From the NCBI RefSeq assembly GCF_001865575.2, contig NZ_CP017562.2:558001-622000 (forward strand): a stretch of DNA of 64,000 nt, written 5' to 3'. Of the stretch, positions 35,235 to 44,021 are shown piece after piece. This DNA is from Paraburkholderia sprentiae WSM5005 (lineage in GTDB: Bacteria; Pseudomonadota; Gammaproteobacteria; Burkholderiales; Burkholderiaceae). Below the pieces are notes generated by a model that worked only from the letters and a program-made list of their open reading frames with translations, did no database searches and was not told the origin of the DNA. The first letter of the stretch is position 1, and each line of letters begins with the position of its first letter. The translations under genes were made by a program, and so were the position numbers.

Positions 35235-36329
35235 TCAGGCCCGTTGCATACTGAATTCCGTCAGTGCGTTTGCCAGAATGTCCACGGCTTGCTCTGTCAC
35301 GGCGTTGTATAGAGACGCACGCAACCCGCCAATTGAACGGTGCCCCTCTAGTCCAACGATACCCTGTTCACGAGCCGCCCCGATAAACGCATCGCCGAGC
35401 CGAGAATCACCGAATTTAAAAGCCGCGTTCATTTGTGAGCGCCAGCGACGGTCCGCGTGGACGGTCACGACCCCCTCCAAAGCGTCCAGCGTGTCATACA
35501 GCCGCCGCGCTTTTCTCTCATTGATGCTTTGCATCGCGTGCAGACCGCCAACATCGAAGCGCAGCCAGCGCGTAATCAACGTCAGCACATAGATCGCGAA
35601 TACCGGCGGCGTGTTGTAGTTGGAACCGTGCGAGACGTGGGTGCGAAAATCGAGGATCGCCGGCAAGCCGTCGGGGATCCGTTCAAGCAGCGAACGCTTG
35701 ATTACCGCTACCGTTACCCCAGCCGGACCCAGGTTCTTCTGGGCGTGAGCATAAATCATCGAGTATGCGTCTGGCCGAATGGGCTTCGACAGAAAATCGG
35801 ACGACATGTCCGCAATCAGCGGTACCCGCGTCGCCGCTTCGCAAACCGGAAATTGCAAACCTTCCACGGTCTCGTTCGACACGTAGTGCAGATAGGCGGC
35901 AGAGCCGGAGATGTCCAGTTTATCGAGGGCGGGCAACTGCCGGTAGCCCGTCGCGTGGCCGTCCCACGCAATTTTCCTCTCGGTCACCTTGGCCGCCTCC
36001 GAGGTCGCCCGACCGCTCCAGTAGCCGGACGTCACATATTCGGGCGGGGCGAATCCTTTCGCGGCAAAATTCATCGGGATCGTCGCGAACTGCAGACTAC
36101 TGCCGCCCTGCTGAAAGGTAATGGCGTAGTCGTCGGATATACCGAGCAGAACGCGCAGATTCTGTTCCGCTTCGTCCAGTATGGAGCGAAACCAGTCCGA
36201 GCGATGACTCATGCCGAGTACGGAGATGCCGGTTTCCGGTAACGCGGTAATCGCTATGCGCGTCTGTTCCAGCACCGTTTCAGGGAGCGCTCCTGGACCA
36301 CCGGAAAAATTCAATGCATTGGACTTCAC
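35235..36329 (-). CDS. SerC-like phosphoserine aminotransferase family PLP enzyme
   Basis: 364 residues, class V aminotransferase fold. The PLP lysine is Lys198 in YAHAQKNLGPAG; SerC core blocks are present (NFSGGPGALPETVLEQ, FQQGGSSLQFATIPMNF, SNETVEGLQFP, DFRTHVSHGSNYNTPPVFAIY). The overall sequence is diverged from housekeeping SerC (for instance the block GMSHRSDWFRSILDEAE instead of the usual EISHRSKxF). The GTG start overlaps the stop of the upstream ATP-grasp gene by one base (TAGTG), so translation is coupled. Pairing with a ligase suggests that it makes or modifies an amino acid donor rather than serving serine synthesis. Codons are less G/C-ended than in the neighbouring core genes. 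Confidence 0.88.
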   Translation of the reverse strand: MKSNALNFSGGPGALPETVLEQTRIAITALPETGISVLGMSHRSDWFRSILDEAEQNLRVLLGISDDYAITFQQGGSSLQFATIPMNFAAKGFAPPEYVTSGYWSGRATSEAAKVTERKIAWDGHATGYRQLPALDKLDISGSAAYLHYVSNETVEGLQFPVCEAATRVPLIADMSSDFLSKPIRPDAYSMIYAHAQKNLGPAGVTVAVIKRSLLERIPDGLPAILDFRTHVSHGSNYNTPPVFAIYVLTLITRWLRFDVGGLHAMQSINERKARRLYDTLDALEGVVTVHADRRWRSQMNAAFKFGDSRLGDAFIGAAREQGIVGLEGHRSIGGLRASLYNAVTEQAVDILANALTEFSMQRA

Positions 36330-37597
36330 TATGCCTCCGAGGCCAGCCGTTGGATTTTGTATGCGTTCGCAGCCGCGCGGCGCAGCATTTCATGAAAGGC
36401 GCGAGCAACCCGGCGAATTTGCGGAACCTTATAAGGAAAGATGCTCTGGTCGTCCAGGTCATGCACAACCATGCCCGTCGCTATCTCGAATATGAGCAGC
36501 CGGCCATCGCTCGTTTCAGCGCAGTCGAATCCTACGTAATCGAGACCGGTCAATTCGGCGACGTTGCGAAACGCCTCGCGGTGACGCACAGCAAAATCGG
36601 TGTCAAAGCTCGCCATCAAGTGCGATTCTTCCTCTCGCCGGTCGGGATGCGTCGACATTTCCGCGTAAGGGTAGTGAACCATCCATTCCTTCGAGATGCC
36701 CATATGGCACACGAATGGCGTTCCCTCGATCATCACGATCCGGTATTTGCGAAACAGACCGTCGGCGCTGCTGTAGTCGATAAAAGGCGCTATGTAATAT
36801 TCCACGGCGTCAGACTCAGCCATGTAGCGCGCGAGTTCCTGAGCGTCGGACACTTTTGCCAGACCTTGTCCGGCGTGCGATCCTATCGGCCGTATGATGA
36901 GCGGATAGTTTGCGCCGAGTACCTTGGACAACTGCAACGCTCCTGAAGCCGCTTCGTTGACCCGCTCACGGGAAAGGCGCACCGTGTGGGCCATACAGAT
37001 ACCGGGGGCAGCGCCCAGCAGAGCATAGGCGGTGTCACGCATTGTCTTCGCAATGTGTTCAGGCCGGTTCAGTACGCGGCCACCCGTCCCGCTCGTCAGC
37101 GACGCGATTTGGGCAAGAACGCCCGCGGTTTCATCCGACGCGCATGCCGCAACGAAGATTACGTCGTGCTCGGGCAACTCGGCATTCCGCAGCGGCCGCG
37201 CGTCGACATACAGGACCTCTATCTGCAGGTCGGCGTTCTCAAGCAGGCACTCAAAAGGCGTGTTCGCCATCAGATCGCCCGGAGCCTTGAGCACCAGCAC
37301 CTTCAAAGGAGTCTTGATCGTCTGGGCGCTCTTTAACCGATAATGTCTGGTCATTTGAAGCGCTTGCTGCTGGACGGCGAGAGCGGCCGCCTTCTGGTAT
37401 TTCAATTGCAACACTAGCGACAAATCGAGCAGAGCGTACGGGTCGTCATGGCGCTTTACGTGCTCGAGCAGGCTTTCCCCCAGCGGCGTCAGATCGCTCC
37501 CAGCCATTGCCGCCCGGAGCAACACAGCCAGTCCCAGTGGCTGATGCATCGATGGAAGGTCGGCATCACCCGTTAATTCAGTTCGAACAGCATTCAT
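36329..37597 (-). CDS. ATP-grasp ligase with N-terminal helical-repeat extension
   Basis: 422 residues. Residues about 1-95 are helical and TPR-like (ESLLEHVKRHDDPYALLDLS, LQLKYQKAAALAVQQQALQM). The catalytic part has the ATP-grasp lid around 230-300 (YPLIIRPIGSHAGQGLAK, where arginine replaces the usual lysine before P), an EYYIAPFIDY strand, and metal ligands Asp358 and Glu371; the usual ExN triad reads EIA, so the asparagine is missing. Such enzymes join an amine to a carboxylate using ATP: peptide, glutamate or side-chain ligation. ATG at 37597 overlaps by ATGA with an upstream reading frame. Not a housekeeping GshB or RimK by its ends. Confidence 0.85.
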   Translation of the reverse strand: MNAVRTELTGDADLPSMHQPLGLAVLLRAAMAGSDLTPLGESLLEHVKRHDDPYALLDLSLVLQLKYQKAAALAVQQQALQMTRHYRLKSAQTIKTPLKVLVLKAPGDLMANTPFECLLENADLQIEVLYVDARPLRNAELPEHDVIFVAACASDETAGVLAQIASLTSGTGGRVLNRPEHIAKTMRDTAYALLGAAPGICMAHTVRLSRERVNEAASGALQLSKVLGANYPLIIRPIGSHAGQGLAKVSDAQELARYMAESDAVEYYIAPFIDYSSADGLFRKYRIVMIEGTPFVCHMGISKEWMVHYPYAEMSTHPDRREEESHLMASFDTDFAVRHREAFRNVAELTGLDYVGFDCAETSDGRLLIFEIATGMVVHDLDDQSIFPYKVPQIRRVARAFHEMLRRAAANAYKIQRLASEA

Positions 37598-37678
37598 GAA
37601 TGGCGCGTTTCAGTGGAGCGATACACGGGGCGAAACAATGCGCTCGCCGGCATGACTTTTACGTGAGGTTCACCCAGG

Positions 37679-37876
37679 TCATTGACGGTGGGCGTCAGTC
37701 GGGATGCGGGTACACGCCGGCATTTCGCCGATGTAGCCGACTTCTTCCTCGAACCATGCTTTTGGGATCGGCCCGGATGTCGTTGCATTACAGTCCGCGG
37801 GAATCGCGACAGCACTCGATGTGTTGGCTACGAGGGCCAATCTGGCCGAGCTCGCGCGTCGCTTTGCAATTGACAT
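37679..37876 (-). CDS. Short ORF upstream of ATP-grasp; candidate precursor or carrier peptide
   Basis: A 65-residue frame starts with ATG at 37874-37876 and an AAGGA site eight bases before. Sequence begins MSIAKRRASSARLALVANTS and contains an acidic/aromatic block KAWFEEEVGYIGEMPACTRI. The frame stops at 37679, but a +1-shifted frame in the same region (37594-37815) reads on as VNDLGEPHVKVMPASALFR and ends with an ATGA overlap with the ATP-grasp start. A single frameshift would therefore make one 90-odd residue gene coupled to the ligase. Third-position GC is lower than usual, as in the two following genes. Not recognised; reality of the gene is uncertain. Confidence 0.45.
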   Translation of the reverse strand: MSIAKRRASSARLALVANTSSAVAIPADCNATTSGPIPKAWFEEEVGYIGEMPACTRIPTDAHRQ

Positions 37877-38226
37877 GTATGTTTTCCTTCGATAGAAACG
37901 TCAGGATTATGTAACCCACAACTTGTCCGACATACTGCATTAACCCCATGTGCAGCCCATGATACGAGCTTGGGGCTGAACCAAACGAGGGAAAAGAGGG
38001 GCGATTGACCACCTATTCAGAGGACTTTGAGGCGACGACAGGTCAACGGTGACCGTTTCCCGTCCTTAAACTCAAGCGTCCAACGAATTGAGAACGGCGA
38101 CGGCACGTTGCGCGTCGTCGAAACGCAAAGTCCGGTACCTGGGGCGAAGCCGACATTCAAATGTCCGCGCGGGACCTCCGGAAATACTCACGGCTCAATG
38201 CAAGCGGGGTTGCCTCGTGTACCAGG
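37877..38226. promoter_or_regulatory. Leader region of the ATP-grasp cassette
   Basis: About 350 bases separate the cassette from the downstream end of the second cyclase gene. I see no further gene; the 120 bases nearest the short ORF are less G/C-rich and include TACATAAT 34 bases before the ATG, a possible -10 element, but no clear -35. Confidence 0.35.
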
Positions 38227-41200
38227 TCACCTGAACTCACGGTGCGACAGCGCATCGTCTATTGCGGGAAGAGCGTGCAGTGCTCCAAGCCTTTGCGCTT
38301 CTTTTTTCAGGCGCAGAAGTTCGTCGAGCGATGCGGCGGCCTGGTTTGCCTTCCCGCAGCCGAGTAGCGCGCGCGCCCGTGCAACGACGAATGCGGAAAA
38401 CGGCGACGGCTCGCGACGGGCGTACGCCTCAAGGGCCGCAGCATGTGCTGCAGCCGCATCCCACCATCCGCGCTCGAGACAGGCTTCGATCGCGTCACGT
38501 CGAAACAGATAGTGATTGTGGCTCACCGCCCCGGCTGCAAGCAGAGCCTCGCCCTCCTCGATAGCCCGCTCGAAGATGGCGACATTGTCGGTCGCGCGCG
38601 CAAGCGTGCCGAGATAGGACGCGCCGAGGTAGGCCATGCCCGTCTCGCGGCTGATCGCCAGCGCCTGTTCGATATCGTCGAGCGCCTCCCGCCGGCGCCC
38701 GGCGACCCGATGCAGTTCAGCGCGAAACGCAAGCGCCTCGCCTTCGAAGCGCCTCGATTTCAGTTCGCGCGCGCAGTTCAGCGCCGGACCAACATGCTCC
38801 CACGCGCGGTCCCACTGCGCGAGATCGTGCAGGCAATGCCACGCGGCATGATGAGAGACGGCCAGCGCCCGCAGCTGCCCGACCTTCTCCGCGGCCGCGA
38901 CGCTTGCCAGGGCCGCGTCGAGCCCGGTGCTCGCGTTGCCGGCAAACCACGCGGTAAACGCGCGCATCGGCAGATTGGCGACCTCTATCCGGCCGAAGCC
39001 GTGGCGCTGACACAGCTCGATGCAAAGGCTAAATGCGTCATGTGCACTGATCATCCGCCCACGCATGTATTCACCGTCGCCAAGCCCGCCGAGCGCGGCC
39101 GCCTCCTGTTCGTAGTCGCACGCCTCGCGCGCGAGCGCAAGGCTGCGTTCATGCTCTCGCACGCAGCCGTCGCTGTCGCCGCGCGGAAAACACAGATTGC
39201 CGCGCAGAAAGTGAATGCGTGCCTGTTCGCGCGAGAGACGCTCGGCTGCGGCCACTGCGGCCGCGCAGTCGAGATCGGTCCACGCGCCGTCGAGATCGTC
39301 GATGACCCGCTTCACCGTAGCGCGTCCGATCCATGCGTGACAACGTTCTGCATCCGTCGTCGCCGTCGCGAGCGCCGTTTCGAATGCACCGAGTGCCGAC
39401 GTCATGGCGCCGATGTCATGCAGGATGTTGCCGCGGAGCAATTCGAGCGCGACGCGGTCGGCACAGGCATCTGCTAATGCAAGCCCGCGTTCGACAAGCC
39501 GAAGCGCAAATTCATGGCGATAGCCGGCCGCCTGCGAGCGCGCCGCGTCGCAATAAGCGCGAGCCGCGTCACGCTCGCCAGCCCGATCGAGATGTTCGGC
39601 GCGCAGTACGGTATCGCGCTGCGCAAACCACTGCGCGGCGCGTCGATGCAACTCGCGGCGTTGGCTCTTCAGCAGCCCGTCATAGATGGCGTCGCGAATG
39701 AGTGCGTGATGGAAGATGAATCCGCTGCCCTGTCGGCGCAGCAGGCGCGCCGTCACCATCGGTTCCAACGTCACATCCGTGCGTTCGAGAATGTGGCTGA
39801 TCGCCTCCGGCTCGAAGAACTGGCCGAACACCGACGCCGCACGCAAGACGGTCTTGTCGACGGCATCGAGTCCATCCAGCCGCGCTTGCACCAGACTTTG
39901 CACCGAACCCGGCACGCCCGTTTCTGCCGTTTTCTCTGTATTGCTGAGCAGTTGTTCGAGAAAAAGCGGATTACCCGCGGCCCGCTCGATGCAGCGCGCC
40001 ACCAGATCCGTTGCACAGGAAAACGACTCGGCCATCAGGCGGGAGTCGCCGTCGTTCAAAGGACCCAGATCGAATATCGAGCACGGCGCGTTTGCCGCTG
40101 CGCCCGATGACGAGTCGAGCGGATCGCCTTGCGGCCGCGTTGTCAGCATCAGCACGGCCGCGCAATCCGCCGCTGCCCGGCTGAGTTCGGCGAGGTCCTG
40201 CAGCGTCGATGGGTCCGCCCAATGAATGTCTTCAACGACGAGCAATCGAGGCTGCACGCGGCTCGCGCGTTGCACGAGCCTAGTCATCACATCCTGCCGG
40301 CCTCGAACGCGCATCGCGTTGTTCATGGCTTCGTAGACCGCCCGGTGCTCGGGCGGTTGCGACACCTCGATCAGATCGTTGAGGAACAGCGCATCACCGG
40401 CGTCCGCGAGACCGTCGGCGATGGCTCGCGTCGTGGCGGACGTGGCGGCTTCCTCATCGCTCGCGTCGTCGAACGCGAGGAGCCCACGCACCAGTGATCG
40501 GATCGCGTCGCGACCGGCTCTCGAACCGAAGTCGAGCACGAACGCCGTGTGACACGCGAAGCCTAGCCCGCTTGCCTCGCGCTGGAATTCCTCGACCAGA
40601 CGCGTCTTGCCGATACCAGGCTCACCCCGCAGACGAACGACGCGGCCGCGTCTCGTCTGCCGGCATGATTCGAGTATCGCCCGAAACTGGCGCAGTTCGT
40701 CAAGACGGCCAAAGAGTGGTCGGCTGGCAGACGGACGTTGAAGGCCGGTGAGACGCCACACGGAAACGGGCTCGGCGAAGCCTTTCACGGCAAGTTCGCC
40801 ACGGGCTTCGCACGCGATGCGGTCAGCCAGCGGGCGCCACAACGTTTCCGAGATCAGGATTTCGCCCGGTCCGGCCGCGTCGGTCAGACGCGAGGCGAGG
40901 TTGACCGTTTCGCCCGTCACGGTGTACTCGCGGTGCGCCGCGCTGCCCGTGTCGCTTGCGACGACCTGGCCGACCGCAATACCGATGTGACTGGAGAGCG
41001 GGCGCACCAGCGTTCGAGACAGATCCGGCATCGCGTCGATGATCGCGAGTGCGGCCCGCGCTGCGCGCTCCCGATCGTTTCCGTATGAACGCGGCGCGCC
41101 GAACACCGCCATGACGCAATCGCCGACATGCTTGTCGATGTGACCACCATGTCGAACGACGATGTCATCCACCTGCTCGAAGTAGCCGCCGAGCACAGCG

Positions 41201-41508
41201 AGCAGTTCTTCCGGATCGAGTGCCCGGCTCAGCTCCGTATAGCCGCAGATGTCGGCGAAGAGCACGGCGACTTGCCTGCGCTCGTCCGCTCGCGCGACAG
41301 ACGGGTCGACAGAAGCCTGTGCCGTGGACGACGATTTCTGCACGATCGCCGCCAGCAGCCGCTTGCGATGCCCCAGCGAGCGCACGCCGAGTTCCTTCAG
41401 GTCCGCATCGGTGAGCTCGGGCAGCATCGACGCATCGATGTCGTTGTCGGCAAATGCCTGCATGTACTGCTCGAGCCCGAGTTCACGCAGCCACAGTTCG
41501 ATGTCCAT
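38227..41508 (-). CDS. SAM-adenylate cyclase-AAA ATPase-TPR signalling protein, paralogue 2
   Basis: 1093 residues with the same architecture as 26400-29651: SAM domain 1-57 (IELWLRELGLEQYMQAFADN), class III cyclase about 78-250 with Asp86 (FADICGYT), Asp130 (HVGDC), Lys126 (fits ATP), and Asn203/Arg207 (GETVNLASRL). Walker A RGEPGIGKTRLVEE follows near 300, Walker B LLVVEDIHWADPS, then TPR-like helices. It should produce cAMP. Start ATG at 41506-41508. It is transcribed divergently from a SulP transporter with a cyclic-nucleotide-binding domain 190 bases away, suggesting that its product may gate or regulate that transporter. Confidence 0.93.
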   Translation of the reverse strand: MDIELWLRELGLEQYMQAFADNDIDASMLPELTDADLKELGVRSLGHRKRLLAAIVQKSSSTAQASVDPSVARADERRQVAVLFADICGYTELSRALDPEELLAVLGGYFEQVDDIVVRHGGHIDKHVGDCVMAVFGAPRSYGNDRERAARAALAIIDAMPDLSRTLVRPLSSHIGIAVGQVVASDTGSAAHREYTVTGETVNLASRLTDAAGPGEILISETLWRPLADRIACEARGELAVKGFAEPVSVWRLTGLQRPSASRPLFGRLDELRQFRAILESCRQTRRGRVVRLRGEPGIGKTRLVEEFQREASGLGFACHTAFVLDFGSRAGRDAIRSLVRGLLAFDDASDEEAATSATTRAIADGLADAGDALFLNDLIEVSQPPEHRAVYEAMNNAMRVRGRQDVMTRLVQRASRVQPRLLVVEDIHWADPSTLQDLAELSRAAADCAAVLMLTTRPQGDPLDSSSGAAANAPCSIFDLGPLNDGDSRLMAESFSCATDLVARCIERAAGNPLFLEQLLSNTEKTAETGVPGSVQSLVQARLDGLDAVDKTVLRAASVFGQFFEPEAISHILERTDVTLEPMVTARLLRRQGSGFIFHHALIRDAIYDGLLKSQRRELHRRAAQWFAQRDTVLRAEHLDRAGERDAARAYCDAARSQAAGYRHEFALRLVERGLALADACADRVALELLRGNILHDIGAMTSALGAFETALATATTDAERCHAWIGRATVKRVIDDLDGAWTDLDCAAAVAAAERLSREQARIHFLRGNLCFPRGDSDGCVREHERSLALAREACDYEQEAAALGGLGDGEYMRGRMISAHDAFSLCIELCQRHGFGRIEVANLPMRAFTAWFAGNASTGLDAALASVAAAEKVGQLRALAVSHHAAWHCLHDLAQWDRAWEHVGPALNCARELKSRRFEGEALAFRAELHRVAGRRREALDDIEQALAISRETGMAYLGASYLGTLARATDNVAIFERAIEEGEALLAAGAVSHNHYLFRRDAIEACLERGWWDAAAAHAAALEAYARREPSPFSAFVVARARALLGCGKANQAAASLDELLRLKKEAQRLGALHALPAIDDALSHREFR

Positions 41509-41697
41509 CGCGTCACCGCCGGAACCTGTTTCCCGCTGAGCGCTTAAGAAATACGACGGCGCTCGCCTGTTTCAGTGTAGGTGTTGCGCGCACCGACAGG
41601 TGCATGTTGGCCGTTTGACAGGCGCAAGGACGACGGCGGATACTGGGTCGCGCGGCGCGCTGGCATGCCTCGGCGCCGCGCGTTGCGGGAGAGCGCC

Positions 41698-43929
41698 GTG
41701 AAGGAAGGTGCCACGGGTTTTGCGTCCGGGTCTGCGTCGGAGTCCGCGTCGAAGGTCGCCGGCCTGCTTGGCGACCTCGCGGCGGGCGCCGTCTCGACGC
41801 TCGTCATGCTCTGCTACGCAATGAGCCTGGGCACGCTGGTCTTCAGCGCGGACCTCGCGCGCTATGCCCAACTCGGCGTACCTACGGCGCTCGTCAGTTG
41901 TATCGTCACTGCGATCGTGATCTCGCTGACCAGCTCGATGCGTCTGAATATCGCCGGGCCGGACAGCAACGCGACGGCGTTTCTCGCCGGTGTGGCGGCA
42001 GGCGTCGCCAGCAGCGCACGCGCCGACGGCGGCTCGTCACCCACCATTTTGCTGACCGTACTGATATCCATCGCGCTGTGTTCGGTGCTGACGGGCATTG
42101 TGCTGCTGTCAATCGGCTCGTCGAAGCGCAGCCGTTCATTGCAGTTCCTGCCGTATCCCGTGGTCGGAGGGTTTCTCGCGGGCACGGGTTATCTGCTGCT
42201 GGCCGGCGCGTTTCGCGTGCTGACCGGCGCGTCGCCGCAGTGGCAAAACCTCGGGTTGCTAGCGCATCTGCACTGGCTCGCATGGACACCCGCGGTCTTC
42301 ATCGGCGTGCTCACAACTGCGCTTACGCGCGGTCGGCAGCACATTGCCGCACTGCCGATCGTACTCCTGTGCGGAATCGCGCTCTTCTATCTGCTGCTGC
42401 ATCTCGCCGGACTGTCGATCGACGATGCGCGCAGCATGGGCCTGCTATTGCCACATGTGAAACTGCAATTATTCGCCCATCTGCATATGCCTGCGCCGCT
42501 CGCGCGCGGCGCGATCGACTGGGCCGCGATCGGCGCGCATCTGCCTGAGACGCTCGTCGTGACTTCTGTATCGGCGATCACCATCCTGATGAACTCGACG
42601 GCCATCGGCGCGGTAACGGGCGAAGACATCGACCTGAACCGCGAAATGCGCGCGGCGGGACTCGCAAACATCGCGAGCGGATTGCTGGGCGGCATGGTCG
42701 GCTATCAGTCGTACAACCGCTCGATGCTCAACGCGCGCGCCGGCGCAACGAGCCGGATGGCGGGCGTGTTCGCGGCGATCGCATGCCTCGTTGCGCTCGC
42801 GGCGTCACCCGATCTGGTCGCGCTGTTTCCCGTGCCCGTGCTGGTCGGGCTGCAGCTTTTCATGGGATTGCGCCTGATGCTGCAATGGCTGGTTGGCGCG
42901 TATGCGCGGCTGAACTGGTACGAGTACGCGCTCGTGCCGGGCATACTCGCCGTGGTCGCGTTCTATGGCGTCGTCGCGGGTGTGATTGCGGGCGTGATCG
43001 CCGCGTGCGTGATGTTCGCGCTGCTGTACGGACGCGTCAGTTGTGTGCGGATGGAATTCGATGCTACGACGCGTACCTCGACAGTCGAGCGCAGTATCGA
43101 AGACGCCGCGCGGCTGCGCGAACTCGGCGCGCAGCTATTCGGCGTGTGCCTGCAAGGCTTCCTGTTCTTCGGCACCGCCAACTCGATCCTGCAACGCGTG
43201 CGAGAACGCCTCGACGTACACGACGCATTGCCCGTGCGCTATGTCGTACTCGATTTCGCGTCGACCAATGGCATGGACGCATCGGTATCGATTGCATTCG
43301 TGAAGCTGCGGCAACTCTGCGCAACGTCGGGTGCGGATCTCGTGCTGACCGCGTTGCCCATACGCTCGCGCAATCTGCTCGTAAAGACCGGCACGCTGCA
43401 TTTGCGGATACGCGAGTTTCCAACGCTCGATGCCGGTCTCGAATGGATCGAAGACCAACTGCTCGAATCCGATGCGGACACGGATCGCTCCGGTGAGCAC
43501 GATTTCCATACGACGCTCGCGCCGCACTTCACGCCGTGCGCGCTGGAGAAGCTGTGCGGATATCTCGAAGTATGCGATCTCGACGCCGGGCAGCCGCTGT
43601 TCTCGTGTGGCGAGCCGGGCGATGCGCTTTATATCGTCGAGTGCGGACGCGTCGCCGTTTCATTGCCGCTGCTCGATGGCCGGCCGGTGCGGCTGCGCTC
43701 TTTCGGTCCGGGCACGATCGTCGGCGAAATGGCTGTGTACACCCAGAGGGCGCGAAGCGCCGACGTGATCGCCGAGGCGCCGACACGCGTTCACCGTCTG
43801 TCGGTGTCCGCGCTTCTCTCGCTCGAACGCGATGACCCCGTCACCGCGCAGCAGTTTCACCGCTTTCTGATCAAGACGATCGCGTCGCGACTCGCAGTCG
43901 CCGATGAGGCGCTGCGCGCCGCGTGGTGA
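41698..43929 (+). CDS. SulP-STAS transporter with C-terminal cyclic-nucleotide-binding domain
   Basis: 743 residues. SulP membrane part about 20-430 (AAGAVSTLVMLCYAMSLG, NIAGPDSNATAFLAGVAAG, a GEDIDLNREMRAAGLANIAS segment, GYQSYNRSMLNAR), a STAS domain around 470-580 (VVLDFASTNGMDASVSIAF), then a CRP-like cNMP domain about 605-735 (DLDAGQPLFSCGEPGDALY, GEMAVYTQRARSADV). SulP proteins carry sulfate, bicarbonate or dicarboxylates. I start at GTG 41698, with GGGAGA five bases before; earlier GTG (41581) and ATG (41665) have no Shine-Dalgarno and add an arginine-rich lead. Divergent from the cyclase gene. Confidence 0.92.
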   Translation: MKEGATGFASGSASESASKVAGLLGDLAAGAVSTLVMLCYAMSLGTLVFSADLARYAQLGVPTALVSCIVTAIVISLTSSMRLNIAGPDSNATAFLAGVAAGVASSARADGGSSPTILLTVLISIALCSVLTGIVLLSIGSSKRSRSLQFLPYPVVGGFLAGTGYLLLAGAFRVLTGASPQWQNLGLLAHLHWLAWTPAVFIGVLTTALTRGRQHIAALPIVLLCGIALFYLLLHLAGLSIDDARSMGLLLPHVKLQLFAHLHMPAPLARGAIDWAAIGAHLPETLVVTSVSAITILMNSTAIGAVTGEDIDLNREMRAAGLANIASGLLGGMVGYQSYNRSMLNARAGATSRMAGVFAAIACLVALAASPDLVALFPVPVLVGLQLFMGLRLMLQWLVGAYARLNWYEYALVPGILAVVAFYGVVAGVIAGVIAACVMFALLYGRVSCVRMEFDATTRTSTVERSIEDAARLRELGAQLFGVCLQGFLFFGTANSILQRVRERLDVHDALPVRYVVLDFASTNGMDASVSIAFVKLRQLCATSGADLVLTALPIRSRNLLVKTGTLHLRIREFPTLDAGLEWIEDQLLESDADTDRSGEHDFHTTLAPHFTPCALEKLCGYLEVCDLDAGQPLFSCGEPGDALYIVECGRVAVSLPLLDGRPVRLRSFGPGTIVGEMAVYTQRARSADVIAEAPTRVHRLSVSALLSLERDDPVTAQQFHRFLIKTIASRLAVADEALRAAW

Positions 43930-44021
43930 TCGGAAGCGATCGCTCGTATCCGGTAAGTAATCGAGACCCCAAGCGATCCCATTCGCTATCAGCGCCATGC
44001 GCGGTGCATTATGTCCCCCCT

